Assembly (NCBI GenBank): GCA_900555615.1
Contig: USMB01000001.1
Coordinates: 1-64,000 of the forward strand
Source: an uncultured Clostridium sp.
GTDB lineage: Bacteria > Bacillota > Clostridia > TANB77 > CAG-508
Length of the DNA: 64,000 bases
Direction: 5' to 3'
Made by a program: the position numbers and the translations under genes. Below the pieces are notes generated by a model. It was not told the origin of the DNA. It did no database searches and saw nothing but the letters and a program-made list of their open reading frames with translations. This document shows, piece after piece, positions 63,758-64,000 of the stretch (the stretch's first letter is position 1; each line of letters begins with the position of its first letter).

Positions 63758-64000
63758 ATGCGCAAATGTATAATAATATTAACAATTTTTGTTTTGATTA
63801 GTAGTATATGTATTTGCGTATCAGCAGAGGACATTAAAGACTTACAAGAAAAATCAAATACAATTACAGAATCATTGACAGAATCTAATAATAGGTTACA
63901 AGCAGTTCAGGGACAGCTATCTGAAAATATGCAACAATTACAAGAGTTAGATACTCAAATAGCACAATCACAGGAAGAACTAAATGTAATAGATACACAG
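63758..64000 (+). CDS. FtsEX-partner coiled-coil protein (PcsB/CwlO/EnvC-like), 3' end outside
   Basis: ATG 63758 follows AGAAAGGA by 8 nt. The visible 81 codons begin MRKCIIILTIFVLISSICIC with a signal peptide ending near VSAED. A coiled coil then starts (IKDLQEKSNTITESLTESNN, LQAVQGQLSENMQQLQELD). Exported coiled-coil proteins next to ftsEX are typically activated by FtsEX to hydrolyse peptidoglycan, with an M23, NlpC/P60 or CHAP domain at the C-terminus. That domain lies beyond the window, so the catalytic type is unknown. Confidence 0.75.
   Translation, partial: MRKCIIILTIFVLISSICICVSAEDIKDLQEKSNTITESLTESNNRLQAVQGQLSENMQQLQELDTQIAQSQEELNVIDTQ

Overview
The window is very AT-rich (by eye about 30 % GC), with almost exclusively A/T-ending codons, AGA for arginine, strong AGGAGG-type ribosome binding sites and TTGACA/TATAAT promoters. 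An H-type small acid-soluble spore protein, SpoIIM and a DacF-type carboxypeptidase point to an endospore former. The oxygen-sensitive class III ribonucleotide reductase points to an anaerobe. This is most likely a chromosomal segment of a low-GC member of the Clostridia. The sequence alone does not identify the species.

Layout. 1-3900: end of tRNA-Gly, rpsF-ssb-rpsR, an SspH-like gene, a TGS-type nucleoside kinase with an RNHCP protein, and rpmB. 3955-9801: DacF-like carboxypeptidase, a secreted alpha/beta hydrolase, a Crp/Fnr regulator divergent from nrdD. 9900-14900: the hrcA-grpE-dnaK-dnaJ heat-shock locus behind two overlapping-geometry CIRCE operators. 15000-21460: a small foreign-looking ORF, trpS, obg, a Nudix hydrolase, an ArsP-like permease and an orphan VirD4/TraG-type ATPase. 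21660-25590: tRNA-Glu followed at once by a yybP-ykoY (Mn2+) riboswitch and a P-type cation ATPase, then an L,D-transpeptidase. 25766-35592: a fatty-acid synthesis operon (acyl-CoA/ACP ligase, birA, fabD, fabG, fabF, accB, fabZ, accC, accD, accA, fabI). 35659-39980: peroxiredoxin, FxLYD protein, tRNA-Trp, M23 peptidase, RqcH, and a second foreign-looking small ORF. 40080-47700: T-box-controlled glyS, a membrane protein, glmM, ftsY, UPF0182. 47800-56620: FemX, alanine racemase, DUF1189, FtsH, a degenerate HD-GYP-like protein, an EndoQ-like nuclease, SpoIIM, XerD. 56690-64000: an ABC exporter, a flavin reductase, a type III toxin-antitoxin locus, an Alg13/Alg14-like glycosyltransferase pair, ftsE-ftsX and the start of a coiled-coil murein hydrolase partner.

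Most genes are housekeeping genes for translation, protein folding, cell wall and lipid synthesis. The unusual content lies between them. First, at 60304-60961 there is a compact type III toxin-antitoxin locus: promoter, two 48-nt RNA repeats that each fold as an H-type pseudoknot with compensatory changes, a leaky terminator, and a CptN/TenpN/ToxN-like toxin whose reading frame is broken at an A8 run matching a -1 slippery site. Second, a family of long near-perfect palindromes (arms of 24-28 nt, core GGGTCGGTCC and variants) sits hard against gene ends at five places, with two loci of directly repeated half-units. Third, regulatory layouts worth testing are the tRNA-Glu/riboswitch junction, the tandem CIRCE, and one Fnr-like palindrome placed for two divergent promoters.

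All assignments come from reading motifs and family knowledge. No database search or folding program was run.
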